From Desulfoscipio geothermicus (lineage in GTDB: Bacteria; Bacillota; Desulfotomaculia; Desulfotomaculales; Desulfallaceae), in NCBI GenBank assembly GCA_016841645.1, contig JAENYS010000017.1, positions 1 to 51,406 on the forward strand: DNA of 51,406 nucleotides, in the 5' to 3' direction. How positions within the stretch are numbered: the first letter of the stretch is position 1; each line of letters opens with the position of its first letter. The position numbers and the translations under genes are program-made. Below are positions 1 through 8,127 of this stretch, piece after piece. Below the pieces are notes generated by a model that worked only from the letters and a program-made list of their open reading frames with translations, made no database searches and was not told the DNA's origin.

Positions 1-2
1 GA

Positions 3-248
3 ATGTTGATTTCCATGTCCCGGACAGGTGATGGATTTTGCTCCGGAATACTCAACGCAGACCGGCCTTACAAATATGCCGATCTTCTGGCGCAAATCTA
101 CGAGCTAATAAAAGAAAACCCAGAGAATGCAAATTATGGCGTCCGGCGCATCTTCCAATATTTAAGAAATATTAAAGATTACAAAGGCAGCTATAGCACG
201 ATTTATCGCATATGCCAAGAGAACAACTTGATGATTAAATCCCGATAA
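3..248 (+). pseudogene. IS3-family transposase (orfB) fragment
   Basis: An 81-codon fragment resembling the N-terminal HTH_21 region of IS3-family OrfB transposases: it contains the characteristic YGVRRIFQYLRN and GSYSTIYRICQENNLM stretches that precede the DDE integrase domain. The whole rve/DDE catalytic core is missing; the reading frame stops right where a second, unrelated transposase begins (about position 235). The 5' end lies at or beyond the window edge, so the true start is unknown. Its abrupt junction with the next transposase implies a deletion or nested insertion. It cannot be active. Confidence 0.7.
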
Positions 249-1688
249 CCGCTGGGTCAAACTAGCTAAAATTATCCCCTGGGCAAGTATCGAAGAACGC
301 TATGCCAATCTGTTTACCAAGCAACGGGGGCAGATAGCTAAACCCGTTCGCATGGCCCTTGGCGCCTTAATAATAAAAGAAAAATGCGGTTACAGCGACC
401 GTGAAACAGTGGAGCAGATCACTAAAAATCCGTACCTACAATTTTTCATTGGGCTAACGGAATATCAGGATAAACCACCATTTGACCCCTCCCTGATGGT
501 CCATTTTCGTAAGCGTTTTGGCACTGAAACTCTAAAAGATATCAACGAAGAAATCTGCCGTGCTGCCAAGAAAGCGGACGATCAAAAAAAGGATGATGAC
601 CACAAGCCCAAACCGCCCTCAGGTGGCAAAAAAACGACCGCGAATGAACCAGATAGCCCGGAAAGCAAGCTTCTTCTTTTGAGGTATATCCGGCAAACAA
701 AGGCAAACTTATCTTGGACGCTACCTGCGCCCCGGCTGACATACGCTATCCTACTGACCTATCCTTGCTTAACGAAGCAAGGGAGAAGTTGGATAACATT
801 ATTGACATTGTTCACAAGACTCTTGGTAGACCAGGCAGAAGACCGCGCACTTATCGTCAAATAGCTCGTAAAGCCTACCTAAGCATTGTTCATAACAGGA
901 AGCCCGGTAAAAAAGCTATTCGTAAAGCCATCGGTAAGCAGTTGCACTATGTGAAGCGCAATCTGGGTGCTGTAGACCGCCTGTTAGCTAGGGCCGGTGA
1001 TGGTCATGGCTTGAGTCAGAAACAGCAGGAAACATTGCTCACTATACGTATGTTCTACAAGCAGCAATTACATATGTATACCCACCGCACTCACCAGATA
1101 AAAGACCGCATCGTCAGCATCAGCCAGCCGCATGTGCGTCCTATTGTCCGAGGTAAAGCCACAGCCGATGTTGAGTTTGGTGCCAAAATCGCCATCAGTC
1201 TGGTTAACGGCTACGCCTACGTGGAAACGCTGAGCTGGGACGCCTTCAATGAAGGTGTTACCTTGCAAGAATCGGTGGAATGCTACCGTCAAAAGTACGG
1301 GTACTACCCTGAAGTCGTTTAGGCCGACAAAATATACCGGAATAGGGATAATCTGTACTTCTGCGAAAGATATAACATACGACTCAGTGGACCACGGCTA
1401 GGAAGACCATTGATTGATAAAGTGTTACAGAGAGAGCAGAGACGCATAGAACGGCAAGATGCCAGCGAACGATATGCTGTAGAAGCCAAATTCGGAGAAG
1501 GCAAGCGTCGCTATGGTTTGGCACGTATTATGGCACGTTTAAAAGAGACCGCTGAAAGCTTGATCTGCTTGCAGTTCCTAGTGATGAACTTGGAGCATAA
1601 ACTCCGTGTTCTTTTGTTCTTTTTTCTGCGACATCTGTTTGGGTATAATCTGGGTTTCCATGGCTCGTCTTTATACTGTTTTTATTAA
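235..1688 (+). pseudogene. IS5/IS1182-like (DUF772) transposase, decayed
   Basis: Three consecutive pieces in compatible order form one transposase. The first (about 235-690) has the DUF772-type N-terminal domain (NPDNRWVKLAKIIPW, then MALGALIIKEKCGYSD). The second (about 690-1319) carries ILDATCAPADIRYPTDL, the first catalytic Asp region. The third (1323-1688) carries the conserved AVEAKFGEGKRRYGLARI region with the catalytic Glu. A frameshift in the cttcttctttt stretch near 670-680 separates the first two, and an in-frame TAG at 1320-1322 separates the last two, at a place where relatives usually have a Gln or Glu before ADKIYR. The N-terminal few codons are lost at the junction with the IS3 fragment. 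Family assignment between IS5 and IS1182 is not certain; inactivity is. Confidence 0.8.
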
Positions 1689-1736
1689 TTATGAATTCGG
1701 TTCAGCAAGCCCTAATTAGCTACGCATAAATGCTCA

Positions 1737-1778
1737 GGTAGTTTTTGGGCTTGGCATACGCTAAACCCAAAAACTACC
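1737..1778. repeat. Imperfect inverted repeat between IS remnant and capE
   Basis: GGTAGTTTTTGGGCTT (1737-1752) pairs with AAACCCAAAAACTACC (1763-1778), 15 of 16 positions complementary, loop about 10 nt. It lies 39 bp before capE. No T-run follows on the plus strand, so it is not a standard terminator; it may be an IS end, an attenuator stem or an operator. Confidence 0.45.
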
Positions 1779-1816
1779 CATAATGAAAATCTTGCTACTC
1801 GAAAGGAAAATATATA

Positions 1817-2839
1817 ATGTTCAATAACTGCACACTCTTAATAACCGGTGGCACAGGAAGTTTTGGCAATGCCGTATTAAATCGGTTCTTAGCAACAGAT
1901 ATCTCTGAAATACGCATTTTCTCCCGGGATGAGAAGAAGCAAGACGACATGCGTAAACTATACAAAAACGACAAAATCAAATTTTACATAGGTGATGTTA
2001 GAGACCTGGCCAGTGTAAAAAACGCCATGCATGGTGTAGACTATATCTTCCATGCCGCAGCCCTTAAACAAGTGCCTCCCTGCGAGTTTTTTCCCTTGGA
2101 AGCGGTGAAAACAAATATTATCGGTACAGATAACGTGCTTACAGCCGCTATCCAATATGGAGTCAAAAAAGTAATTTGCCTGTCTACCGACAAAGCTGCC
2201 TACCCCATTAATGCCATGGGTATCTCCAAAGCCATGATGGAAAAAGTATTAGTTGCCAAATCCAAAACGGTAGACCCGAAAAAAACTCTGATCTGCGGCA
2301 CACGCTACGGAAACGTTATGGCCTCCAGAGGTTCTGTGATACCCTTATTTATTGATCAACTAAAGGGTGGACAACCTTTAACGGTAACAAACCCAAGTAT
2401 GACAAGGTTTTTAATGAGCCTTGAAGATGCAGTGGAACTTGTAGCATTTGCATTTCAAAATGCTCAGACGGGTGATATTTTAGTGCAAAAATCCTCGGCC
2501 TCCACCATTGGTGACTTAGCTCAAGCAATTAAGGAACTATTTAACGCAGATAATGACATTAAAATAATCGGTACCCGCCACGGGGAAAAGCTATATGAAA
2601 CATTGCTTACCAAAGAGGAATACATGGTAGCACAGGATTTAGGCCGGTTTTTCAGGGTACCCGCTGATCAAAGAGACCTTAACTATGATAAATATTTCGT
2701 AGAAGGAAACCAGGAGCTGTCTTTAGAAGAAGAATATAACTCCCATAATACATACAGGCTTAATATAGAGCAGATTAAAGATAAATTATTGTCCCTTGAC
2801 TATGTAAAAAAAGAGTTGGAAAGTTGGAGTAAGTCATGA
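1817..2839 (+). CDS. capE: UDP-GlcNAc 4,6-dehydratase/5-epimerase (CapE)
   Basis: A 340-aa extended-SDR protein. The NAD(P)-binding GGTGSFG motif is at residues 11-17, an STDKAAYP segment at 123-130, and the usual SDR Tyr of YxxxK is replaced by Met in MGISK (134-138), as in the CapE family, where the missing Tyr is a hallmark of the C6-dehydratase/C5-epimerase. The family converts UDP-GlcNAc to the UDP-6-deoxy-4-keto sugar in the first step of UDP-N-acetyl-L-fucosamine synthesis. The start ATG follows a GAAAGGAA ribosome site. The stop overlaps the next start (ATGA), and CapF and CapG homologues follow directly, so all three steps of the pathway are present and probably translationally coupled. 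Confidence 0.9.
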   Translation: MFNNCTLLITGGTGSFGNAVLNRFLATDISEIRIFSRDEKKQDDMRKLYKNDKIKFYIGDVRDLASVKNAMHGVDYIFHAAALKQVPPCEFFPLEAVKTNIIGTDNVLTAAIQYGVKKVICLSTDKAAYPINAMGISKAMMEKVLVAKSKTVDPKKTLICGTRYGNVMASRGSVIPLFIDQLKGGQPLTVTNPSMTRFLMSLEDAVELVAFAFQNAQTGDILVQKSSASTIGDLAQAIKELFNADNDIKIIGTRHGEKLYETLLTKEEYMVAQDLGRFFRVPADQRDLNYDKYFVEGNQELSLEEEYNSHNTYRLNIEQIKDKLLSLDYVKKELESWSKS

Positions 2840-3945
2840 AAATACTTGTCACCGGTGCGCAAGGTTTTATTGGCCAAAATCTTATCGCTGAGTTAACCAA
2901 TCAAAAATATACCGATATCCTTGAGTATGACCAGGATACTAACCCGGCACTGCTGGATACTTATTGTCAAGAAGCAAACTTCGTCTTTCACCTGGCTGGT
3001 GTAAATCGTCCCCAGGAACAGTCGGAGTTTATGGAGGGCAATTTCGGTTTTACTAAAACCTTGCTGGATACCTTGAAAAAGCACGGCAATACCTGCACTG
3101 TGTTGGTTTCCTCATCGACCCAGGCCGCTCTGGATAATCCCTATGGCCGGAGCAAAAAAGCCGGGGAAGATTTGCTGGCTGCCTATGGGCGGGAAACAGG
3201 GGCCAGGGTACTCATCTATCGTTTTCCCAATGTGTTTGGTAAATGGTGCCGGCCTAATTACAATAGTGCGGTTGCTACGTTTTGTAATAATATTGCTCGC
3301 GATTTGCCTATCACTGTAAATGACCCCAGCGTTATTATGAATTTAGTCTATATAGATGATGTTATAGAGGAACTTATTCATGCTCTGCAGGGAAAAGAAA
3401 ACTTTGTTGGAGATTTTTGCGCTGTTCCGGTAGTGCACACCATTACTCTTGGTGAAATAGTTGATTTACTTCATTCATTTAAAAATAGTCGTGAGGAGCG
3501 TTCCGTTCCCAATATGTCTGTCGGATTTACCAGCAAATTATATAGTACATATTTAAGTTATCTGCCCAAAGATAAGTTCGTCTATCCACTAACAATGAAC
3601 GTGGATGATCGGGGATCTTTTACAGAGTTTATCAAGACCCCGGACAGAGGACAGGTATCCGTCAACATTTCTAAGCCCGGCATTACCAAGGGCAACCACT
3701 GGCACCACAGTAAAAATGAAAAGTTCCTGGTGGTCGGCGGCATCGGCGTCATCCGCTTCCGGAAAGTTGGCTCTGATGAGACAATCGAATATTACGTCAG
3801 CGGTGATAAGCTGGAAGTGGTTGATATACCCACCGGGTATACCCATAACATCGAAAACCTTGGCAATACGGACATGGTCACCATAATGTGGGCCAATGAA
3901 AGCTTTGACCCGGACAAGCCGGACACGTATTATCTGGAGGTGTAA
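2836..3945 (+). CDS. capF: Bifunctional SDR/cupin reductase (CapF)
   Basis: A 369-aa protein with an N-terminal SDR domain (GAQGFIG at residues 7-13, catalytic YGRSK at 103-107) and a C-terminal cupin domain with the metal-binding HWHH at about 288-291 followed by NEKFLV. This two-domain order is diagnostic for CapF, which epimerises at C3 in the cupin domain and reduces the 4-keto group with NADPH in the SDR domain, giving UDP-N-acetyl-6-deoxy-L-talosamine. Its ATG overlaps the capE stop by 4 bp; capG begins one base after its stop. Function is inferred from family and gene order. Confidence 0.9.
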   Translation: MKILVTGAQGFIGQNLIAELTNQKYTDILEYDQDTNPALLDTYCQEANFVFHLAGVNRPQEQSEFMEGNFGFTKTLLDTLKKHGNTCTVLVSSSTQAALDNPYGRSKKAGEDLLAAYGRETGARVLIYRFPNVFGKWCRPNYNSAVATFCNNIARDLPITVNDPSVIMNLVYIDDVIEELIHALQGKENFVGDFCAVPVVHTITLGEIVDLLHSFKNSREERSVPNMSVGFTSKLYSTYLSYLPKDKFVYPLTMNVDDRGSFTEFIKTPDRGQVSVNISKPGITKGNHWHHSKNEKFLVVGGIGVIRFRKVGSDETIEYYVSGDKLEVVDIPTGYTHNIENLGNTDMVTIMWANESFDPDKPDTYYLEV

Positions 3946-3946
3946 T

Positions 3947-5086
3947 GTGGCTAATACAGCAGTGAGCAAACTAAAACTAATGACTATTCTGGGCACGAGA
4001 CCTGAGATAATACGGTTGTCCGAAGTGATTAAAAAATGCGATCTTTATTTTGACCATATCCTGGTGCATACCGGCCAGAATTGGAATTACGCGCTGAACC
4101 AGATTTTCTTTGAGGATTTGGGCTTAAGGGAGCCTGATTACTATCTGGAGGCAGTTGGCGGAGATTTGGGTGAAACCATTGGCAATATTATCGCCAAAAG
4201 TTATAAGGTGCTTTCAGAGGTAAAACCGGATGCGCTCTTGATCCTGGGCGATACCAACTCGGCCCTGTCGGTCATAGCAGCTAAAAGGCTGAAAGTGCCT
4301 ATCTTCCATATGGAAGCCGGCAACCGCTGTTTTGATGAGAATCTGCCCGAAGAAACCAACCGCCGCATTGTGGACCATATCGCGGACGTGAATTTGTGCT
4401 ACAGCGAACACGCCAGGCGCTATTTGAACTATGAAGGCGTAGCTAAAGAGCGCACTTATGTAACCGGCTCCCCGATGGCCGAAGTGCTCACCGTCAATCT
4501 GGACAAAATTAAGGCAAGTAAGGTAGTTGAGCAGTTGGGATTGCAGAAGGGAAAATATATTTTGCTCTCTGCCCATCGTGAGGAAAATATAGATATTGAG
4601 AATAACTTCCTGGCCTTGATGAATGCGGTGAACGCCATGGCTGAGCATTATGACATGCCGATTATATACAGCACCCATCCCCGCAGCGCCAAGTTCATTG
4701 AGCAAAGGGGCTTTAAATTTCACCCCCATGTGCGCAGCTTAAAGCCCTTCGGCTTTTCGGATTATAACAATTTGCAGCTAAATGCCTTTTGCGTGGTATC
4801 GGATAGCGGCACCATCCCGGAGGAAGCCTCCTATTTCAAATTCCCGGCTGTATCCGTGCGCACCAGCACCGAGCGGCCGGAGTCTATGGATAAAGGTAAT
4901 TTCATTATTGGCAGTATCACTGCCGAGCAGGTACTGCAGGCAGTTGACCTGGCTGTTGCTATGTATAAAAACGGCGATCTCGGTGTTACGACACCTGACT
5001 ATGCAGACGAAAACGTAAGCGTGAAGGTGGTCAAGATTATTCAGAGTTATACGGGGATAGTGAATCGGATGGTTTGGAGGAAGTGA
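3947..5086 (+). CDS. capG: UDP-N-acetylglucosamine 2-epimerase family protein (CapG)
   Basis: A 379-aa WecB-like protein. Visible motifs are [10 protein letters not shown] near the N-terminus, [38 protein letters not shown] and [11 protein letters not shown] with a downstream TSTERPE, all typical of the hydrolysing/non-hydrolysing UDP-GlcNAc 2-epimerase fold. Placed after capE and capF it should be CapG, the 2-epimerase that yields UDP-N-acetyl-L-fucosamine. I chose the GTG at 3947 because GGAGG at 3936-3940 is 6 nt upstream; a longer frame running back into capF has no ribosome site, and an internal ATG at 3980 lacks one too. Confidence 0.88.
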   Translation: MANTAVSKLKLMTILGTRPEIIRLSEVIKKCDLYFDHILVHTGQNWNYALNQIFFEDLGLREPDYYLEAVGGDLGETIGNIIAKSYKVLSEVKPDALLILGDTNSALSVIAAKRLKVPIFHMEAGNRCFDENLPEETNRRIVDHIADVNLCYSEHARRYLNYEGVAKERTYVTGSPMAEVLTVNLDKIKASKVVEQLGLQKGKYILLSAHREENIDIENNFLALMNAVNAMAEHYDMPIIYSTHPRSAKFIEQRGFKFHPHVRSLKPFGFSDYNNLQLNAFCVVSDSGTIPEEASYFKFPAVSVRTSTERPESMDKGNFIIGSITAEQVLQAVDLAVAMYKNGDLGVTTPDYADENVSVKVVKIIQSYTGIVNRMVWRK

Positions 5087-5090
5087 TATT

Positions 5091-5586
5091 ATGTACGAAA
5101 TCTCAGTAGCCGGAACCGGCTACGTAGGCCTGGTTGCAGGCGTATGCTTCGCCGAAGTGGGCCACCAGGTTACCTGTGTCGATATAGACGAACAAAAATA
5201 CAATATGCTAAGGCAGGGTAAAATAAGCCGCCAATGACTACCTGGCTTTGAAAATATCTTACATGAACTACATCTCCAACCTTTGTGAGCTGGTGGGCGC
5301 TGATATCCAGGACTTGGGCGTGCGACATAAGGTGTATAATATCGGCAACAACAACCCGGAACAGCTGATGTATTTCATCGAAACGTTGGAAAAGGCGCTG
5401 AGCAAGGTAGCCGGTAAGAACATAGTGGCAGAGAAAGAATTTTTGCCCATGCAGCCCGGGGATGTACCCAGGACTTACGCATCTACTGTCGAGTTGGAGC
5501 GTGATTTTGACTTCAAGCCCGGCACGAGTATTGAGGAGGGGTTGGCGAGGTTTGCGGAGTGGTTTATAGGCAGGGGTCAGGCTTAA
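5091..5586 (+). pseudogene. Chimeric scar of UDP-glucose dehydrogenase and nucleotide-sugar epimerase
   Basis: Three pieces of two sugar-nucleotide genes. 5091-5237 starts with a good GGAGG site and ATG and encodes [20 protein letters not shown], the NAD-binding N-terminus of UDP-glucose 6-dehydrogenase, but stops after 48 aa. From 5227, in another frame, comes [20 protein letters not shown], the central helix of the same enzyme. By about residue 30 of that frame the protein turns into NIGNNNPEQLMYFIETLEKA and EFLPMQPGDVPRTYA, the C-terminus of a UDP-glucuronate 4-epimerase-type SDR. At least two deletions must have occurred. The epimerase tail is an open frame from the TTG at 5248 (112 aa) but has no catalytic domain. 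Probably the remains of a UDP-glucuronate/galacturonate branch of the capsule locus. Confidence 0.75.
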
Positions 5587-5733
5587 ACTTGTTTAAACTA
5601 ACTGTATTATCTGGATGATTGGATCTAAATCTTCGCTTGTGCCATCATATTAGTAAATGTTAATACCCTAAAGGTCAAAGATGGTTAAAGTCAAGACACC
5701 CTTTAAGCTAAATCATAAAATATCAAAAAATCC

Positions 5734-5762
5734 TTGACGCCAAACAAATGTTCCATTATGAT
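5734..5762 (+). promoter_or_regulatory. Sigma-A promoter for the 5783 gene
   Basis: TTGACG (5734-5739), 17-bp spacer, TATGAT (5757-5762). The -10 box lies about 20 bp before the start codon, so the leader would be very short. Confidence 0.65.
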
Positions 5763-5782
5763 AATACCAGGAGAGGGTGTTA

Positions 5783-6367
5783 ATGGAAAAACAGGGGGTG
5801 TTTAGGGTGCAATATTTAGATAATGATAAATTTCATAAGACCAAGTTGCTTCTTATGCTGTATCGAAAAGTGGTATGGCGGGTGGAAGACGCTATTTGTG
5901 ATGTTAATGAAACCGCTTATGAATTTGGCAGTAAACGCATTGCAAATTTAGTAGACTTTTTATCCTTTGATTTAGAAGATTTTGATAGCATCAGGGATAA
6001 GAAGGCTATTGAGGAAAGACTTATGTACATTGCGGAGTCCAAAAGCATGTTGGAAATTGTGGACAAGGCTTTGTTAAAGCTGAGGACCCACCCGGACAAT
6101 GGAGAGATTTATTTTAACATCATAACCGGCAGCTATATTAACAAGGAGAAATTAACGGATGAACAAATCCGGAAGAAGTACCATATTTCATTATCAACCT
6201 ATTACCGCTATAAGAAAAATGCCATTAATCTATTGGGTGTTATTCTTTGGGGATATATCCTGCCATCCCTCAGGGATATCTGGATGCCGGGTTTAAATGG
6301 AAGTTATGTTGCTGAAGAAAGACCTGTGCTATATGCAAGCGTCAAAAATGCGGTGAGAGTAAAATGA
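5783..6367 (+). CDS. HTH protein, sigma-70 region 4/ArpU-like
   Basis: A 194-aa protein not assignable to a named family with certainty. It is largely helical and charged. Its C-terminal half contains a helix-turn-helix-like segment, LTDEQIRKKYHISLSTYYRY followed by KKNAINLLG, reminiscent of the C-terminal HTH of phage ArpU-like regulators and of sigma region 4. The ATG at 5783 is preceded by CAGGAGAGGG; a GTG two codons upstream would overlap the ribosome site. It has its own near-consensus promoter and lies directly ahead of a sigma-like gene cassette, so it may regulate that cassette, but that is inference. Confidence 0.55.
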   Translation: MEKQGVFRVQYLDNDKFHKTKLLLMLYRKVVWRVEDAICDVNETAYEFGSKRIANLVDFLSFDLEDFDSIRDKKAIEERLMYIAESKSMLEIVDKALLKLRTHPDNGEIYFNIITGSYINKEKLTDEQIRKKYHISLSTYYRYKKNAINLLGVILWGYILPSLRDIWMPGLNGSYVAEERPVLYASVKNAVRVK

Positions 6368-6391
6368 GAGTAAATTAACAGTCAAGTGAAA

Positions 6392-6420
6392 TTGCAATGG
6401 CAGTTCATTGGAAATATAAT
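6392..6420 (+). promoter_or_regulatory. Sigma-A promoter upstream of the REPIN and the tandem terminators
   Basis: TTGCAA (6392-6397), 17-bp spacer, TATAAT (6415-6420). Transcription from here would cross the REPIN at 6452-6509 and two terminator hairpins before reaching the sigma-like gene at 6630, giving a leader of about 200 nt. Confidence 0.6.
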
Positions 6421-6451
6421 CAATATAGTGGTAAATGTGACCAGAGGTTTT

Positions 6452-6509
6452 GGGGTCAGACCTTGACATTTGACACGTAGTTCAGTGTCAAATGTCAAGG
6501 TCTGACCCC
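6452..6509. repeat. REPIN 1 (two REP copies, inverted)
   Basis: GGGGTCAGACC + TTGACATTTGACAC at 6452-6476 and its exact reverse complement at 6485-6509, separated by the 8-nt loop GTAGTTCA. The pair could form a perfect 25-bp hairpin. It sits in the leader of the sigma-like gene, directly before a terminator hairpin. Confidence 0.93.
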
Positions 6510-6514
6510 ATTAT

Positions 6515-6545
6515 AAGCCGTTCCGGCTGGAGCGGCTTTTTTTTC
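6515..6545 (+). terminator. Intrinsic terminator 1 in sigma-gene leader
   Basis: AGCCGTTCC, loop GGCT, GGAGCGGCT (one G-U pair), followed by eight T. It begins 6 bp after the REPIN. Confidence 0.75.
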
Positions 6546-6567
6546 TGCCAGGCATTGATGCGCTCGG

Positions 6568-6591
6568 AAGGCGCGTTAGTGCCTTTTTTTT
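6568..6591 (+). terminator. Intrinsic terminator 2 in sigma-gene leader
   Basis: AAGGCGC, loop GTTA, GTGCCTT (one G-U pair), followed by a T-run. A second terminator only 23 bp after the first and 39 bp before a start codon suggests attenuation or insulation of the downstream gene. Confidence 0.65.
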
Positions 6592-6629
6592 ATGCCCATT
6601 TTTACAAAATTTTAAAGGAGGACAAGGAT

Positions 6630-7178
6630 ATGTTAAAACAATTTAAAACAGCCGGTGGAATCATCACAATTGAAATTACTGAGGAAGGCAAGGTGATCTA
6701 TTCGGTAGGGAGGAAAAAAACCACCTTTAACTTAAGCGACTGTGACGCCATACCCTCCGGGCACACAGTTGCCTATGAAAAGACCGTCATTACAAAGGAC
6801 ATGCTATCGGGAACAGGTGAGCTTGAGCCATGGATGTGGATTGTTATCAACGAGGGTGAGAATCGCCTTGAGAACAACAACAATCAAACGGAGACCCGCC
6901 GGCATTGCAGCTATAGCGAGCAAAATGATAAATGGGAAACCCTCAAGGCGGGTGATGATGTGCTTGACGCCGTGTTGTGCAGTTTGGAAAGGGAGTCTGT
7001 AAAGAGGGCTATTGCCGGTCTGGAGCCGTCGCAGCAAGAGCTGGTCAGGGATATTTATTACAGCGGCATGTCTATGGCGGATGTGGCCAGGCGGGATGGG
7101 GTGACTAGATCATCCGTTACCAGGCGAATGGCGCGAATCATTAAGCAACTAAAAAATTATTTAATAAATATCGAGTAA
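6630..7178 (+). CDS. Small sigma-70 region-4-type protein
   Basis: A 182-aa protein. The C-terminal third (about residues 125-178) reads LCSLERESVKRAIAGLEPSQ then ELVRDIYYSGMSMADVARRD with RSSVTRRMARIIKQLK, a classic sigma region 4 helix-turn-helix. The N-terminal half has a short beta-rich domain (GGIITIEITEEGKV) and no recognisable sigma region 2, so it may be a co-sigma or regulator rather than a full sigma factor. ATG 6630 follows AAAGGAGG (6614-6621). It heads a cassette with DUF1659, DUF2922 and YvrJ proteins, an arrangement I recall from other Firmicutes; the role of the cassette is unknown. Its leader carries a REPIN and two terminators. Confidence 0.7.
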   Translation: MLKQFKTAGGIITIEITEEGKVIYSVGRKKTTFNLSDCDAIPSGHTVAYEKTVITKDMLSGTGELEPWMWIVINEGENRLENNNNQTETRRHCSYSEQNDKWETLKAGDDVLDAVLCSLERESVKRAIAGLEPSQQELVRDIYYSGMSMADVARRDGVTRSSVTRRMARIIKQLKNYLINIE

Positions 7179-7249
7179 GGGGGCAACTTCCATTTTCCCC
7201 GTGACCTATATATAGAGGCCATTAAAAAGCCGGAGAGGAGGTGAAATAA

Positions 7250-7477
7250 ATGGCGGTTGAAAAAATACCCGGCAGCACGGTATTGCGGATGCAGTTTCAA
7301 ACCGGGGTGGACGGCGACGGTGATCCCGTTTACCGCACCAAGAGCCTAAGCAATGTTAAAACCACAGCCTTGGATCAGGACATCTTTGACGTGGCTCAGG
7401 CATTAGTTGCTTTACAGGATTATACCCTTACGGCGGTGCTGCGCGTGGACAGCGCTGTGTTGGAAGAAGCAATTTAG
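7250..7477 (+). CDS. DUF1659 family protein
   Basis: A 75-aa protein matching the DUF1659 pattern: a short N-terminal strand, TGVDGDGDPVYRTKSLSNVK, then a helical region DVAQALVALQDYTLTAVLRV. Start ATG at 7250 follows GGAGAGGAGGTG. It has no signal peptide or membrane segment. DUF1659 and DUF2922 proteins are small, similar in length, and usually adjacent, and they may interact; function unknown. Confidence 0.8.
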   Translation: MAVEKIPGSTVLRMQFQTGVDGDGDPVYRTKSLSNVKTTALDQDIFDVAQALVALQDYTLTAVLRVDSAVLEEAI

Positions 7478-7537
7478 GTTGCCAAGGTTAAATTTATCTG
7501 TTAATTAACTTCAAGCCGGGGAAAGGAGGTGTTTTAT

Positions 7538-7762
7538 ATGGCAGCTACGCAAACTTTACAAATGAGTTTTGTTAACCAGGCGGGAACCAGGACCACTATT
7601 TCGCTGGATAACCCCAAAGATGACCTAACTCAGGCGGAGGTGGTCGCCGCGATGGACCAGATTATCGCCAAGAATATTTTCAATACCAGCGGCGGTGATT
7701 TGGTGGCCAAGTACAGCGCGCAGATAGTTGATAAAACTGTCAATGTTCTCTACGAGCAGTAG
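7538..7762 (+). CDS. DUF2922 family protein
   Basis: A 74-aa protein of the DUF2922 type: TLQMSFVNQAGTRTTISLDN, a central PKDDLTQAEVVAAMDQII helix and a C-terminal strand. The ATG at 7538 is 7 nt after AAAGGAGGT, so an in-frame GTG three codons earlier, which overlaps the ribosome site, is rejected. Second small protein of the cassette; cytoplasmic; function unknown. A hairpin follows at 7769-7800. Confidence 0.8.
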   Translation: MAATQTLQMSFVNQAGTRTTISLDNPKDDLTQAEVVAAMDQIIAKNIFNTSGGDLVAKYSAQIVDKTVNVLYEQ

Positions 7763-7768
7763 TCATTT

Positions 7769-7800
7769 TAAGCGGCGGGGATATAAGTCCCCGTCGCTTA
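7769..7800 (+). terminator. Hairpin after the DUF2922 gene
   Basis: TAAGCGGCGGGG (7769-7780) pairs with CCCCGTCGCTTA (7789-7800), 12 bp with one G-U, loop 8 nt. There is no T-run, so it is either a weak terminator or an mRNA-stabilising hairpin between DUF2922 and yvrJ. Confidence 0.5.
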
Positions 7801-7851
7801 TATGGATAAGCAATGGAATTGGGTAACGATAAATAAAAGGAGTGTATCTTT

Positions 7852-8052
7852 ATGGAAGAAATAATGAAACTGACGTCTAATTACGGGTTTCCGATGGTAG
7901 TGGCCGGGTATCTTTTAGTGCGGCTGGAGCCGCTGATCAAGGAGCTGCAGAAATCCATCACTCTGCTTACCATAGTGGTGGCCCGCCAGGGAGGCGTTGA
8001 TTATGAAGACGCGCGGCAGCTTGCGCAACAGGGGTCAGACCTTGACATTTGA
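7852..8052 (+). CDS. YvrJ family membrane protein with REP-encoded C-terminus
   Basis: A 66-aa protein with one hydrophobic segment (YGFPMVVAGYLLVRL) followed by an amphipathic helix, the YvrJ pattern. ATG 7852 follows AAAGGAGTG by 8 nt. Its last six residues (GSDLDI) and the stop are read from the REP copy at 8031-8055, so the native C-terminus has been replaced. Immediately after the repeat, 8056-8127 is a 93% identical second copy of the gene's own 3' part, evidence for a former tandem paralogue or a duplication at this site. Probably a membrane partner of the DUF1659/DUF2922 proteins. Confidence 0.72.
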   Translation: MEEIMKLTSNYGFPMVVAGYLLVRLEPLIKELQKSITLLTIVVARQGGVDYEDARQLAQQGSDLDI

Positions 8053-8127
8053 CATTGCAGAAATCCGTCACTCTGCTTGCCATAGTGGTGGCCTGCCAGG
8101 AAGGCGTTGATTATGAAGATGCGCGGC
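7946..8127 (+). repeat. 72-bp direct duplication of yvrJ 3' end bracketing a REP copy
   Basis: 7946-8017 and 8056-8127 are 72-bp direct repeats with five mismatches, all transitions. The second copy still translates as LQKSVTLLAIVVACQEGVDY in the yvrJ frame but has no start. The REP at 8031-8055 lies between them, one base before the second copy. Confidence 0.9.
8031..8055 (+). repeat. REP copy 2 (solo)
   Basis: GGGGTCAGACC + TTGACATTTGACAT. Frame +2 of this copy gives the yvrJ stop (GSDLDI then TGA). Confidence 0.92.

Noticed and set aside
235-1688. A functional IS5/IS1182-like transposase
   Set aside because: A frameshift near 675, an in-frame TAG at 1320 and a lost N-terminus would all have to be corrected.
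6452-6509. REPINs as simple rho-independent terminators
   Set aside because: Perfect hairpins but no T-runs, present inside coding frames and in leaders, with a conserved 25-bp sequence and loop.
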